The translations under genes and the position numbers were made by a program. DNA of 64,000 nt from Corticium candelabrum (lineage: Eukaryota; Porifera; Homoscleromorpha; Homosclerophorida; Plakinidae): NCBI RefSeq assembly GCF_963422355.1, contig NC_085087.1, positions 299,001-363,000 on the forward strand. The letters run 5' to 3'. This document shows, one piece after another, positions 1-23,996 of the stretch. Every line of letters starts with the position of its first letter. Position 1 is the stretch's first letter. The notes under the pieces were generated by a model. It was not told the DNA's origin. It did not search any database and saw only the letters and a program-made list of their open reading frames with translations.

Positions 1-600
1 ATCCTTCTCTCTTTCCCCTGCATCTGCTGCTTGTCCAGGGTGAGTGGCGGCAATAACAATGAACCGAGGAAGTAACGAGTTACGGACTGTAATGTCAAAG
101 AAAGCTGAATGGCCATCCAAGAAGTCAGGATGAAATAGGTCACCTGGCTTCTTGTAATTATTTGAACTGCAGCCCTGTTCTACTTTGCAATCACTGTTAT
201 CAGAGATTAGGTATTGAAATAGCACGTCTTGTAAGGCATTGTGCCTTTTGGTGCGCAATGATTGTCTTCCGCAGCCTAATAAATGTTGGAGATATTTGTC
301 TAAGACATGACCACAGATACATCAGAGATTACAGCTTTGTGATGAAAAGAAGGGCAAACCTAACCAGATTTAGATGCTGTTGTAACTCTTCTCTGGTCAT
401 AGACAGGCCAACTTTGGGGTTTGGAGATGCCCGTAACCACGAACCAGAATGGGGAGCAGACAAAGTACTAATAGAGTGACAGCTACTAAGGAAAGCAGCA
501 GGAGCAGTTCTACTAGCTTCTCCCAAACCAAAGCCACCTAAACGGATTGGAAGGGTAGCCTGCTTCCACGAATGGTCGGATACAGAACAGCCCAAGATAG
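1..600 (-). pseudogene. C-terminal remnant of a non-LTR-type retroelement protein
   Basis: Read on the minus strand in two or three frames, this stretch encodes the tail of a reverse-transcriptase-type polyprotein. It has a segment with the motif LPIRLGGFGLGEASRTAPAA (around 500-570), then a possible zinc motif C-x-C-x9-H-x3-C (around 265-315), then a conserved block GDLFHPDFLDG..FFDITVRN (around 90-150). The PD...D arrangement resembles the restriction-like endonuclease of R2-type elements; that assignment is inference. Frame changes and stops show it is not a working gene. A second, plus-strand fragment of the same family lies at 7576-7757. Confidence 0.6.
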
Positions 601-699
601 TTTGCAGAGAATGGCGAAGGCCTTTGTCATAACGATGGAGCTAATGCATAACTTTGTCCGGAGGGGTGGTTCTGAGAAGATATATATATATCTGTGTTA

Positions 700-800
700 T
701 GTTTAACAAGGTTATGTTCAATGAGGTTTATTCGGCAAGTCCAGAGTGGCTATTATATTGAATAGTCTACCAATCATGCAGTAACTAATATACATGCATA
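700..800 (+). repeat. Dispersed repeat C, copy 1
   Basis: The stretch beginning gttcaatgaggtttattc and including atattgaatagtctac is closely repeated at about 56108-56200 in the same orientation. No coding potential is seen. The remainder of 601-1060 shows nothing I can name. Confidence 0.6.
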
Positions 801-1059
801 AGACTCTACGTAGTAAAACTAGGGAAACGTGAAGTAACGATATGATGTCATTACCAAATAGGTCAGCATTAAACATTTGATGATGTCATTATCTGTCGTC
901 ATTATATTTGATGACATCATATTGACAGTTGGCAAAATATCCTGGCTAGAACACTGCGCTAGCAGCAAGACATAGCTTCTTTTAATCAAGCTCAAGCTTA
1001 ATTTTGTGCTCATATGGTGCTAAACCACATCTCATGGGCACTACAAATAGCACTCATTC

Positions 1060-1270
1060 AGATGCAAAAAATCAAGGCCTGGCCTGGCAACCACAGACAA
1101 TATTGATGTACCTCCAATCAGGCACACCAAACTGTTCATGAAAGAGTTTTTTTACCAGAACAGTGTAATTCGTGTTTGTAATTGCCAGGTCATGTCAGAA
1201 GTAAATGGCAGAACTAACCTTGCTGCAACTGCTAACGCGAAATCAATGACTTTCCCAGTGTACAATAGCT
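1060..1270 (+). repeat. Dispersed repeat A, copy 1
   Basis: The stretch containing gttcatgaaagag and gctgcaactgctaacgcgaaa has diverged relatives at about 4245-4450 and 18800-18960, all on the same strand. The following part (about 1370-1540, including acaagtagca and tcatagctgtgga) recurs near 6040-6205, so the two blocks are probably parts of one longer interspersed element. No protein is recognisable. Confidence 0.6.
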
Positions 1271-1754
1271 AGAATTGAACCTAACATTGCATGACCAGTA
1301 GAGACACTTATATTCTGTGTATGGGATAACTATTGCTACTTTGACGATTACAGACTATTAGCAGTGTTGTGGACTTTGTGGTCACATGCAACAACGGTCA
1401 CTTTGTAGGGTTTTTGATAGATTTTACAAGTAGCATAGAAGGAAGCTGATGTCTAAATTATTGTTTTAGACAATATTTCTATTGTGGTTTTCAGAAGGCT
1501 CATAGCTGTGGAAACAAGAATGTAAACACAAACTCAAGTACTGGTTAATAATATTCATTAATATGCTCAACAGTAGCACCTTAGTTTCTGGATGTTTGTT
1601 TGTACATCTTTATCTGTATAGATTGTATTTCAATCATAATTTGTGCTTTCTGCACTTAGTAGTTCTAGATTATTATGTTGACTTATTAATGAAATAGCTG
1701 TAGAACTTTCATCTTTCAAGTCGATAATCTAAGCAACTGTATTGTCTCTGTTAG

Positions 1755-15131
<13,377 letters not shown>

Positions 15132-15229
15132 AACGTTTAGTTTTCTAGTTATCAGACACATGCTTAGCTAGATTCATCGCTAGGTAGAGCTCGAGGAGAG
15201 GTGTCTGTCTGTCTGTGTGTGTATTGGTA

Positions 15230-15450
15230 TGTAAAATAGTATCTCCATGAAAGACGAGTGCAGCGCCGCCGAATTTGGCGAAAGTGAGAATGTTGTCGTC
15301 TTCCGGACCTCTCCCGGGAGGACGCAATTTCCTGCTAATTGAACCCGCCTCCACGCGCAAATTTCTCTGGAACGGCCCATCGGATCTCCGCCGAATTTAA
15401 ACTGCCCATTCCTGACATCGGACGGTAGAGCGGGTTTTTATTGCCGGGAA
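15230..15450 (+). repeat. Dispersed repeat B, copy 1
   Basis: The stretch including gcaaatttctctggaac, atcggatctccgccg and cccattcctgacatcgga recurs at about 20325-20560 (+) and, inverted, at about 52005-52180. Its nature is unknown. The rest of 15132-16128 shows no gene. Confidence 0.65.
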
Positions 15451-16128
15451 GTCGAAAAAGGCAAGATATGGTTGCGAGACGAGACTTTTGATTGCATTAT
15501 ACGGGTGAGTAATTGCACGTAACGTTGGGATCTAATTTCGAAGCGGGACGCTCGGTTATATTTAATTTGTCTTCAACAGGATCATTAATACAATCAGCCC
15601 AGACAAAGAATGGGAGCTTCATATATTGATTCTACTTTATCGATCTCGGAACGGGATATCATTAAACGGTATAATTCTGAGCGAAATTCTTCATGAAAAT
15701 TCTGTCCGGCTGTTCATTTTTCAGAACGAAGTAAAAATGCACGTGAACGAGATACTGTCAGAACCTGTATACTCATGGAACAACATAACTTTGCATACAA
15801 CTTTAAATTAATTAATTAATTCTGTGAGAGATAGTTCATGAATTCGTAAAATGATAAATTAATTATCTCACAACCAATAATCTAATCCGCCCGTGTCTAG
15901 CTAGATAGGTAGATTAGTGCGCTCAATTTACTGGCGTGTTACGTATATTCGCGGGTGTAGAGTAGGATCAGGATACTTGTATGGAAGTGTTCCCATCACT
16001 TTCCCACGTTGTGTTTGGACACGACACTGTACGCTCTCTTGACATTCACAGCTTGAAATTTGCTAATTTGTGTGTGTAGGAACTGTTGTATTTATATGCT
16101 TATGCAAAATGTAAACATTCATTCGTAA

Positions 16129-18373
16129 ATGCAGCCGTGCGGCGCAGTGCGAGCACCTGGTATATGTCAAGGTAAGTGACTAATCGAATTATTAACTACT
16201 TTACATAGTGCTTATTAGGCCCGCCTATTGCAAATTAATGCTCCTGTTTTTAAATTCGGCGATTGTCTGACGGATTACAGACGTTGACCGTGTGGGGCCG
16301 AAGTGTGTGACAATGCTTGTGCCAAGGAAGTCTGTGGAGCTGTGCAAAGACGCGTTTGAAGACAGCTACGAAGTGGAAAATGAGTTGGGAAGGTGCGTAG
16401 TTCTTCGTTTTTGTCTGTTGTCATCCACGCAGTGTGACCTCGGTCAAGAAATCCTGCCGCTCAACAGATTGCGACCTCTAGAACTGCTTGGTAGGTGGTT
16501 TACCATCTAGCGTTCTAAAATACTGTGCAAGTTCGGTGTACGGGTACGTAGCTTTGTGGCTGGCATCGTTGACACTTCGCAATTCTTAACTAATTAGAAA
16601 AAATAATGTGTATTCAGCCTGCTTGCACCAGTACAACCTCGGAGATTTAGGATGGCTCGATTTGGCACGTTCTCACAGTGCTAGATTTCGTACGGGGAGA
16701 AGCTCGAAATGGTTTAGCTAGGCTATATGATACGTAGTATTTGATCATGAACTGCTGATGAATTCGCTGCACCATATGCATAACTCTGTTCACGTCCTAC
16801 GCACGCACAATGTTTTGTATCACTGATTTGTCTCCCGTTTGCTACTAAGAGGGAAATTTGGAGTCGTCAGGCTTTGTTCCAATAAGAAGACTGGACAGAA
16901 ATACGCTGCCAAGTACATCAGGAAGCAGCGGGGAGCTCGAGGAGTCTGCATGACGGATATCAAAAGAGAGATGGACGTAATGAACACATTGAACAGCAAC
17001 AGATTTGTCATGAGTCTGTTTGATGCGTATGAATCTCCAACCAATGTTATCTTTGTAATGGATTTGTAAGAGCTGAACCGTGCATGGTTGAGAGTTCTGT
17101 AATGTCTACGCTATATGCATATCTTAATTACCATAGGATTTCTGGAGGGGAACTATTTGAACACCTGGCTGAGATTGAGTGTCTGACAGAGGAGAAAACG
17201 ATATCATTCACTTGGCAAATGCTGGAAGCCCTTGGTGCTGTGCATAAATGCAATATTGTCCACTTGGATGTGAAGGTTTGCTTGTTTACTAAGAGCATGG
17301 GTACTGCAGATTTGGAATACGGCTTTTTGATGTACCTGCATGTATAGCCAGAGAATCTAATGCTTCGTGATCAAAGCAAAAATGAATTGGTTCTTATTGA
17401 TTTTGGTGTGGCACGTGATCTGGGAAATGGAGAGATTTGCTGCATGCAGGGAACACCAGAGTTTGTAGGTGAGGAACAGCTAATGGTCTGTCATTGATTT
17501 CGATCCCTTGCACCTGTTGCAGACAGTTATTTGCGTGTGTCTTCTTGTTTACTCTTTCAGCACCAGAAGTGATTGCATATGACCCCCTTACATGTGCTGC
17601 TGATATGTGGTGAGCACTGTGATCAGACATGCATGCATAAACTTCGTCATTTATGGTGTTTTCCTTGTAGGAGTTTGGGTGTGGTGATCTACATTATGTT
17701 AGTTTGATTGACTTTATTATGGCTTTGTATATATATATATATATAGCTTTGAAGCATTACTTGGATTGTAGGTTGAGTGGTATTTCACCCTTCCTGGGAG
17801 ACAATGACTCTGAAACTTATGCAAACATTAGTGAAGAGGACTATGAGTTTGATGAAGATTACTTTGGGGCATTATCTGAAGATTCATTGGATTTCTTGGA
17901 GAAATTACTGGTTAAGGATCCTAAGTAAGTTTATTTCAATGAAGTCTGTTAATTCTAGATCTGTTTATGGTGACCATTCATTGTTTGCTTAAATACATGA
18001 GTAGCTAGGTGTAGTCTTCAGTTTCTATGACTTACATCTCACAACTACTGACTACTTTTCAGTAGCATAAGCATTTGACACTGTAGGGTGCAAACTACAT
18101 GCGCCAATTGTCTGTTATATCATGCTATATGTCATGGGCAGGTAAATCCACACACACGTGCGCGCGCGCACGCACACACACACACACACACTCATATATA
18201 TATATATATAATGTGGTATGGCGTTGTACGGTGACCATGAATATTAGACATATTGCGAGAGATGTGCACTGTATATAATATGACAAACGTTTAATAGCTT
18301 GTTTTGGTTGATAAAGGCCTACAGGTCGAAACGTCCTGATTTGTCAAATATTATATACCGTGCACATCTCTTG

Positions 18374-18422
<49 letters not shown>

Positions 18423-21400
18423 GTACTGAATGTATGTAGGGATTGCCCTGGTTATGGAGCATTGTGAGGGCATGGTCATCTCTTTAAACATAGTGAATGA
18501 AGACTAAAATTTCTCAAAATCAATGAAATGAAATGTTTGTACATTGTGTACTATGTCCTATTTTGTTTTGGTCACTAAGCATCTAGCAACTTACTAATAG
18601 AAAACAGTTGCTAGCCTTGGAGGCCCATGCACCAATTTTGCTCTTCTTCTTCTCCAATGGATATCTTCTTGTACGTTATGTACAGCTGCTGTGAAACTTG
18701 AGAAAACGCTTTAGAATTACCCGAATTCTATTCTTTTGGTGATTAAAAGAAACCGAAAGGAACGTTAATATTTTGTGTTTCTTTCAAGCAGATTTGATCC
18801 AATGACCATCATCAACGCTATTGCACAATTTGGTCCAATCACGGAGCAGTATTTGCGATTGCTTGTTCATGGCAACCAGAGACAGTGGACGAAGCGCCAA
18901 TCAAATAGTCCCAACGTTTATGAAAGAGTATCACTAGAACTGTGTAATTTGATCAGGCCAAGTTAATAGCAGATTTTATATTGGCGGTCACTGGAAAATC
19001 TGCCAATCCTCCAAAATAGATAACCCCGCCAATGTTTCATTTTATAATAGTGTCTAATGTAGTTAGACAAGGTTGACTCCACCCCCGAGCCGCACTTAGG
19101 TGCGGTCAGGGTGTGATCATGCTAGTACGCGTGTGTTATATGCGGCGCGAACTCAGCTCTTGGTTTTCTCGCAGCACACCTTGTCCACTTCTCACTCACT
19201 TTGCAGTTTCCCTCCCATCTCCTGGTCTTCTATCTTCTCCGTTGGACCCCTCTTCAGGCTCTAACATGACAAGGTGCATGTGCTGAGACTCGGGGTCTGA
19301 GCACTGTCATGGTGATGGATACTGACTGCCACCAACTAGTTGAAAGCTTTGTGAAGATAAGGAGTCAACGGTAGTCTTATCAAAGCTATGAAACCGGATT
19401 CGGGGTCCCACGTCACTATGACGTTCTTGAAAGCAACCAGGCTCTTCTCACGCTTGAGCAATTCTGACAAAAGCTTCTTCTCCTTGCGTGATTCACATGC
19501 ATATAGCTCAGCGACTGCACGGAAGAGCCTGGCTTTTGAGGCTAATTTATTTATACACACACAGAAGAAAGAACAATGCAAAGGCAATAAATAATCAGGA
19601 TCCATATTCATGCAACGTGTGGCCGTATGATACCATGGTATACCATCACGTGACTGTAAAACCTCTAAACCACTAAGTAAACTACCTCTGCATCATGTTT
19701 AAAGGTGCCCACTCACAAATTCACACACGTGCAGATACACCTACGCAAAACAATCGTGCCTTTATCCACACATTTACCATTTACCATTTACCAGTTTGAG
19801 ATAGCTTGCTGTTGAATGACAATGCAATTTCTCAATCTTTTTTCTTGTTGGACATGACCCCAAAAAGGGTTTGGAAATTCAAGGCTAGTACTATCATGCA
19901 TGATAGATGCACGATCCGCATTGTCAGTGGCATCTGGCACTTCTCGGTGGCTACTTTCACCCTCCGAGTTTCGGATGCCATCACGTTAATACAATAATGC
20001 TCTGGTTTCCACCCATTTTCGAGTCACATGCAACGAGAAAATGATCCATAAAGCGCTCTGTTGTTCAACAGCAAGCTATGTCAAGATGGTAAATGACGTA
20101 TCTGGGACTGTAATCAACACTTGTGTGTACGTCTCGAGTGAGGCTGTCATCCCTCATTATTTGTAAGAGCCTGGATTTATGGCTATTATCACCTTTAGTA
20201 TTTCAGTAGTATGGAATTCTCTAACATTCCTTAGCTGTAAGACTTTGGAATCTTATCTACTGTTTCTCACGCTGTAGCGAGAACCCTGATGTATAAAGAA
20301 CTGTGTGTTTCTATGTACTCGCGTATCTCCAAAATGGCGTCACAGCACCGCCAAATTTTGCTCACGCATGCCAAATTGACCAAGCTTGCGTGAAGGTGTC
20401 ATCGTATTTCAGGGTTCGACGCGATTTCTTTCCGATTGAACCTACCAGTTGTGCATGAATTTCTCTGGAATGATGCATCGGATCTCCGGCAAATTTATAC
20501 TGCCTATTCCTGACCTCGGACTGTTTGCACAGAGCTTGTTGTTTATTGCTGGCGACGTCAATAAGAGCAATATATTTTTGACTATGTCCGGGTCTTTAAA
20601 CTACACCTACCTGTGTTTGCCCGTTTATGCACATCGAATAGTTGCCATGTTCGCTATACCTGTTTCCTATAGTCTGCGATGCGAGGTGTTGTTTTATGTG
20701 TTACTCTAGTCACAGGATTGGAATAGTTGCCCAAGTCTTGACGTGTCTTGAGTTGCGTCATCATGAGGGTCTGTGGGTTGATCATGCCTTTAATTTATAT
20801 ACGTGGGGCCTTCAGGCCATTAGGTGCTGTTTTGAATAGAGCAATAGTTGTGGAAAGATGTTGCAAGACCCCCAGATTTGACTTCGCAACTGTGACGATA
20901 AGTCCATTTCCGGTGTATGGAAGTCGTCCATGTCCATGTTCACTGGTCTGTTGTGAAGAGTTTCTCTCATCCAACGTGTTTTATGTTACTGTGATCTAAC
21001 AGAGCAAGTCATGAAGTTCTAGATAACGTCTAGTCTCTAGTCGCACACACATGTATGCATCTACGGTGAAATAGCTATGTAGGGCAATAGAATGCGTACA
21101 AATTACGTGCTAGTGTATTATTCTGGGACTCTCTTCTTGCACAGTTGGCAGTGGACGTTACAAGCAGCGATCGAGAGCCCAAACCTCCCCTCAAGTTGAT
21201 CATCATGGGATGCAGACTGCTCTAGGTGAGCTTGGTGTTTGTAAACCCACTTAGATTTCACTTGGTACCAAATTACTAGCAATGCAGCTACCGTAGAAAC
21301 AGAACTGTGGAAACAACCGCTATGCTCTCAGACCTCAGAATGGGTAGAAGTTCCCGTCCCAACTCCCGGATAGGGTGGTGCATGCAGTACATCCTCTGAG

Positions 21401-22174
21401 TTCACAGTGAGCACTGAAGGTTGCATTGTTTAATTAAAGCTTAGACTGCTGCCCTCCTGGTAAATTGACATTTGAATAGACAGCCTTGCAGTAGTTTTGT
21501 CCATTGCTGTTTGCACATGTGCAGCCTATGAAGAGCACTAGGAAGGGTTTACTGGTGATCGGAATTGATTTTCTTGCCAGAGCACGTGAACACGTCACTT
21601 GCGCAGCTACCCACAAGAATTACCTCATGAGAACTAGTGGCTTAAATGCACACGTGTGACCATGAGGTGCCCTTTAAAAAAGCGGTGAGCAGTTAGTTTT
21701 ATTTTTGAATGCTACAGTTGTTTTTTATGCTGTAGTGACTAGTTGTAATGTGCTGTCTGCTACAGGAAGAGAATGAATGTGGAGGAGTGCAAGAAACATC
21801 CTTGGATTCTGGTCAGCATTTGTTATGCAATTATAATATTATAATATGCCTGATACATTTCAATCATGTTAGAATGCTGAAAAGAGGTCCTCCAATATCA
21901 TTGATACATCAAGGTTAAGGAGCTTCAATGCCAGAAGAAAGCTCAAGGTCAGTTGTGATAACTTCTGATGCTTGTCATAAGAAGTGAATTCAATGTGTGC
22001 TGTTAGGCATGTTTCAATGCTGTTCGAGGGTCTATCAAATTACGAAGGTCCCTAACCAAGATTTTGGTTCCGTGTGAATTAAAACAGCTGGATGCTACGT
22101 CAGCGACTGACTCATCACCCTCACAGTCATCAGTGTCAGATGATTCAATCAGTCCTACAAATAATTCTTGCTAA
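16129..22174 (+). CDS. DAPK/MLCK-family Ser/Thr protein kinase
   Basis: Eleven exons join in phase to a 382-aa protein: 16129-16171, 16281-16392, 16850-17065, 17137-17275, 17348-17468, 17561-17609, 17671-17697, 17772-17924, 21766-21811, 21873-21947, 22007-22174 (TAA). All introns are GT-AG. The kinase domain spans about residues 46-302: glycine loop GRGKFG (51-56), lysine K73 in YAAKYI, helix-C E92, catalytic HLDVKPEN (D168), IDFG (D188), GTPEFVAPE (205-213), ADMWSLGVVIY and HPWI. The HLD (not HRD) loop and SPFLGDNDSET are shared with MLCK, titin and DAPK kinases. The tail NIIDTSRLRSFNARRKLK plus a basic stretch (about 307-345) looks like the autoinhibitory, calmodulin-binding segment of that family (inferred). 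No Ig, ankyrin or death domain is present, so it is a short, DRAK- or MLCK-like kinase. Expected role: cytosolic, calcium-linked phosphorylation. Confidence 0.9.
18158..18210. repeat. Compound (CA)n/(TA)n microsatellite
   Basis: Alternating purine-pyrimidine run: cacacgtgcgcgcgcgcac, then CA units, then TA units. Such a run is prone to Z-DNA or cruciform structure. Confidence 0.85.
18249..18417. repeat. Palindromic element with Penelope-like core, plus (TA)n
   Basis: Arms of about 40 bp (18251-18289 and 18338-18377, sharing gtgcacatctct) flank a core at 18300-18336. The core begins ttttggttgataaagg and includes ctacaggtcgaaacgtcc, the same as in the end repeat of 9864-9919. A (TA)n run of about 20 units follows (18378-18417). 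It is probably a short, non-autonomous derivative of that retroelement. Confidence 0.6.
18795..19060 (+). repeat. Dispersed repeats A (copy 3) and E (copy 1)
   Basis: 18795-18960 is a third copy of repeat A. 18966-19055 (including ggcggtcactg and aaaatctgccaatcc) recurs at about 58660-58755 in the DPAGT1 intron, with a further inverted fragment near 58225-58290. Confidence 0.55.
19699..20146. mobile_element. MITE family G, truncated copy
   Basis: Begins with TTAA and aaaggtgcccactcac like 4759-5411. It keeps the internal pair (catttaccatttaccag / ctggtaaatg-type) but its right end stops at gtctcgagtgag without the terminal ggcacctttaa. Confidence 0.6.
20325..20560 (+). repeat. Dispersed repeat B, copy 2
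   Basis: Matches 15230-15450 over atttctctggaat, atcggatctccggc and cctattcctgac. It lies in the 3.8-kb kinase intron. The remainder of that intron (20561-21765) has no feature I can name. Confidence 0.6.
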
Positions 22175-22183
22175 TTTGCGTAA

Positions 22184-22189
22184 AATAAA
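22184..22189 (+). promoter_or_regulatory. Possible poly(A) signal of the kinase gene
   Basis: AATAAA ten bases after the kinase stop codon. The position is unusually close, so this is tentative. Confidence 0.4.
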
Positions 22190-22304
22190 AACCAGGCTAT
22201 GCTACCTCACCATATACTGCGAAGTTCTGTTCAGTTGTTTGTCTTTGTTTAGTTATATTAATTATAGCTTGTAGCAATATATTGCAGTAGTGTCTAGAAC
22301 CACC

Positions 22305-22995
22305 CCGACCAGGTTTATGCGCTTGTGTCTGTTAAATTTAGTCAGTATCAGTGCTAAATTCTGTCGTTACATTCAGTCGGACATTAAAATGACTCTGTTA
22401 AATTCAGTCTGGAGTTGAACGAACAATGTATAATAGTGTCCTCGATCAATTGGTTAGGTCTAGACTTTTTAGCAGACGCCTACCATTCCGCCCGACTGTT
22501 CTTCAATGTACACTGTTAAATTTTGTTACACAGCGCGTGTTAGACAAAATGGCCGCTTCTTCCTTCAACTGCAACCAACAGACATCTGCCCTCATTGCTT
22601 CTTAGCTATAGTGAGATGGAAGGTTTTATTTAATATTAGTAACCCTAGACTATTTAATGCGTTAGAAAGACCTTATTTATGGCGTTTACAAACGCATTCC
22701 ATAACACTTTAATTAACACCGAGTAGGGTTAGTTCAAGTAGTGTACAACGAAGAAGCTGCCATTTTGTCTAATGTCTAACGTGCGCTATTTGACCAAATT
22801 TTAACAGTGTACATTGAAGAAAACAGTCTGAGGGCATGATACCCGTGTTAAAAAGTCTACACCTAATCAAGTGATCGAGGAAGTTATTCTACATTGTAAC
22901 ACAAGACTGAATTTAACATGGATATATACTAAATTTAACAAATGCTACAAAGAATTCAGTCAGTGTTAAAGACTCTATGGCATTAAAATGAGTGT
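22305..22995. repeat. Foldback repeat between kinase and calsequestrin genes
   Basis: The left arm (about 22320-22570) and right arm (about 22735-22990) are reverse complements. For example ttcaatgtacactgttaaa at 22503 pairs with the sequence around 22800 (tttaacagtgtacattgaa), and gacaaaatggccgcttctt at 22543 pairs with aagaagctgccattttgtc near 22750. The string gttaaattcagt recurs on both strands inside and up to about 23110. There is no coding capacity. Confidence 0.7.
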
Positions 22996-22999
22996 ATTT

Positions 23000-23990
23000 A
23001 ATAAGATTTTGTGTTAAAACCACCCATTTAACACACAACATGCTATGAGGAATTCAGTCTTTGTTAAACAACTACTTCGTTAAGACTCTTTAACGCTTTA
23101 ACTTAAGAGTCTTTTTAATTAACTGAATTCATGATAACATGCACCACAAACCAGCTTTCTACCACGTCTATTGAATAGATAATTGTGCCTTGGCTGCGTT
23201 TGATTGTGTTCTAATAAATCATGGTTGTCAAAATACGTGAATTCTGTGACAAGAATTATGATTTCTATTTTGTACAAGGCGCGTTGTACCTATACCATGT
23301 TGGGAATGTTCGATTTGCTGAGATTGTATCTCCAATTCATTCGGTAGATGTGTGGGTCTTGATAATTAATCGAGACTGGTTTCGGAAAGCAGTGTTTTCT
23401 GTGTCCTCTGCAATGACTATTTGAAAATATCCATCCACTAAATCGATTTCACCGGGAAATTACATATACCACAACCACCAATTCTAATAAATTTTCCGTG
23501 AGAATGGCCCTGTTCTTAGTAATGGCATCTATCTTGGCTTTTCGTTGGCTTTTAGTGGGGGTTTCACACTCCTGGCTTTTTAGTGGAGGTTTCACACTCC
23601 GTGTAAACCCTGGGCTAGCTATAGGAGTAACTCTTAACATGTTCATTTGCCATCTATGACATAATAGGTAAGCAACACTAACAAGTTACAGTATCACTGA
23701 CTTCATTGGAAAAACTGTTGTCATCACTTACCTGCTTCCAAACAAATCTAACCACTAAAAGTTACTTTTATTATCAGCATTAATGGATATCCAATAAAGA
23801 GACGTTACACTCAGGAAAGACCATGCAGATTAAAGCAGTGATATAGCAACATGTGTTGTTGGTATGGTCAAACATGATTGTTTAGCCAGATGCAAATTGT
23901 ATCTTGTTTGCTTTCAATAATTAAGCAGACATAACAGAAACTGCATCTACTGTCCATTTCTGAAAAATCAGCAATAAAGTAGATGCTAAC
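23000..23990. other. Intergenic, no gene seen
   Basis: Contains more gttaaa-type strings and a short tandem duplication at about 23545-23602 (gttttcacactcc-like units). TTTATT at about 23766 could be the minus-strand poly(A) signal for the calsequestrin gene. Confidence 0.35.
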
Positions 23991-23996
23991 TGAGCA

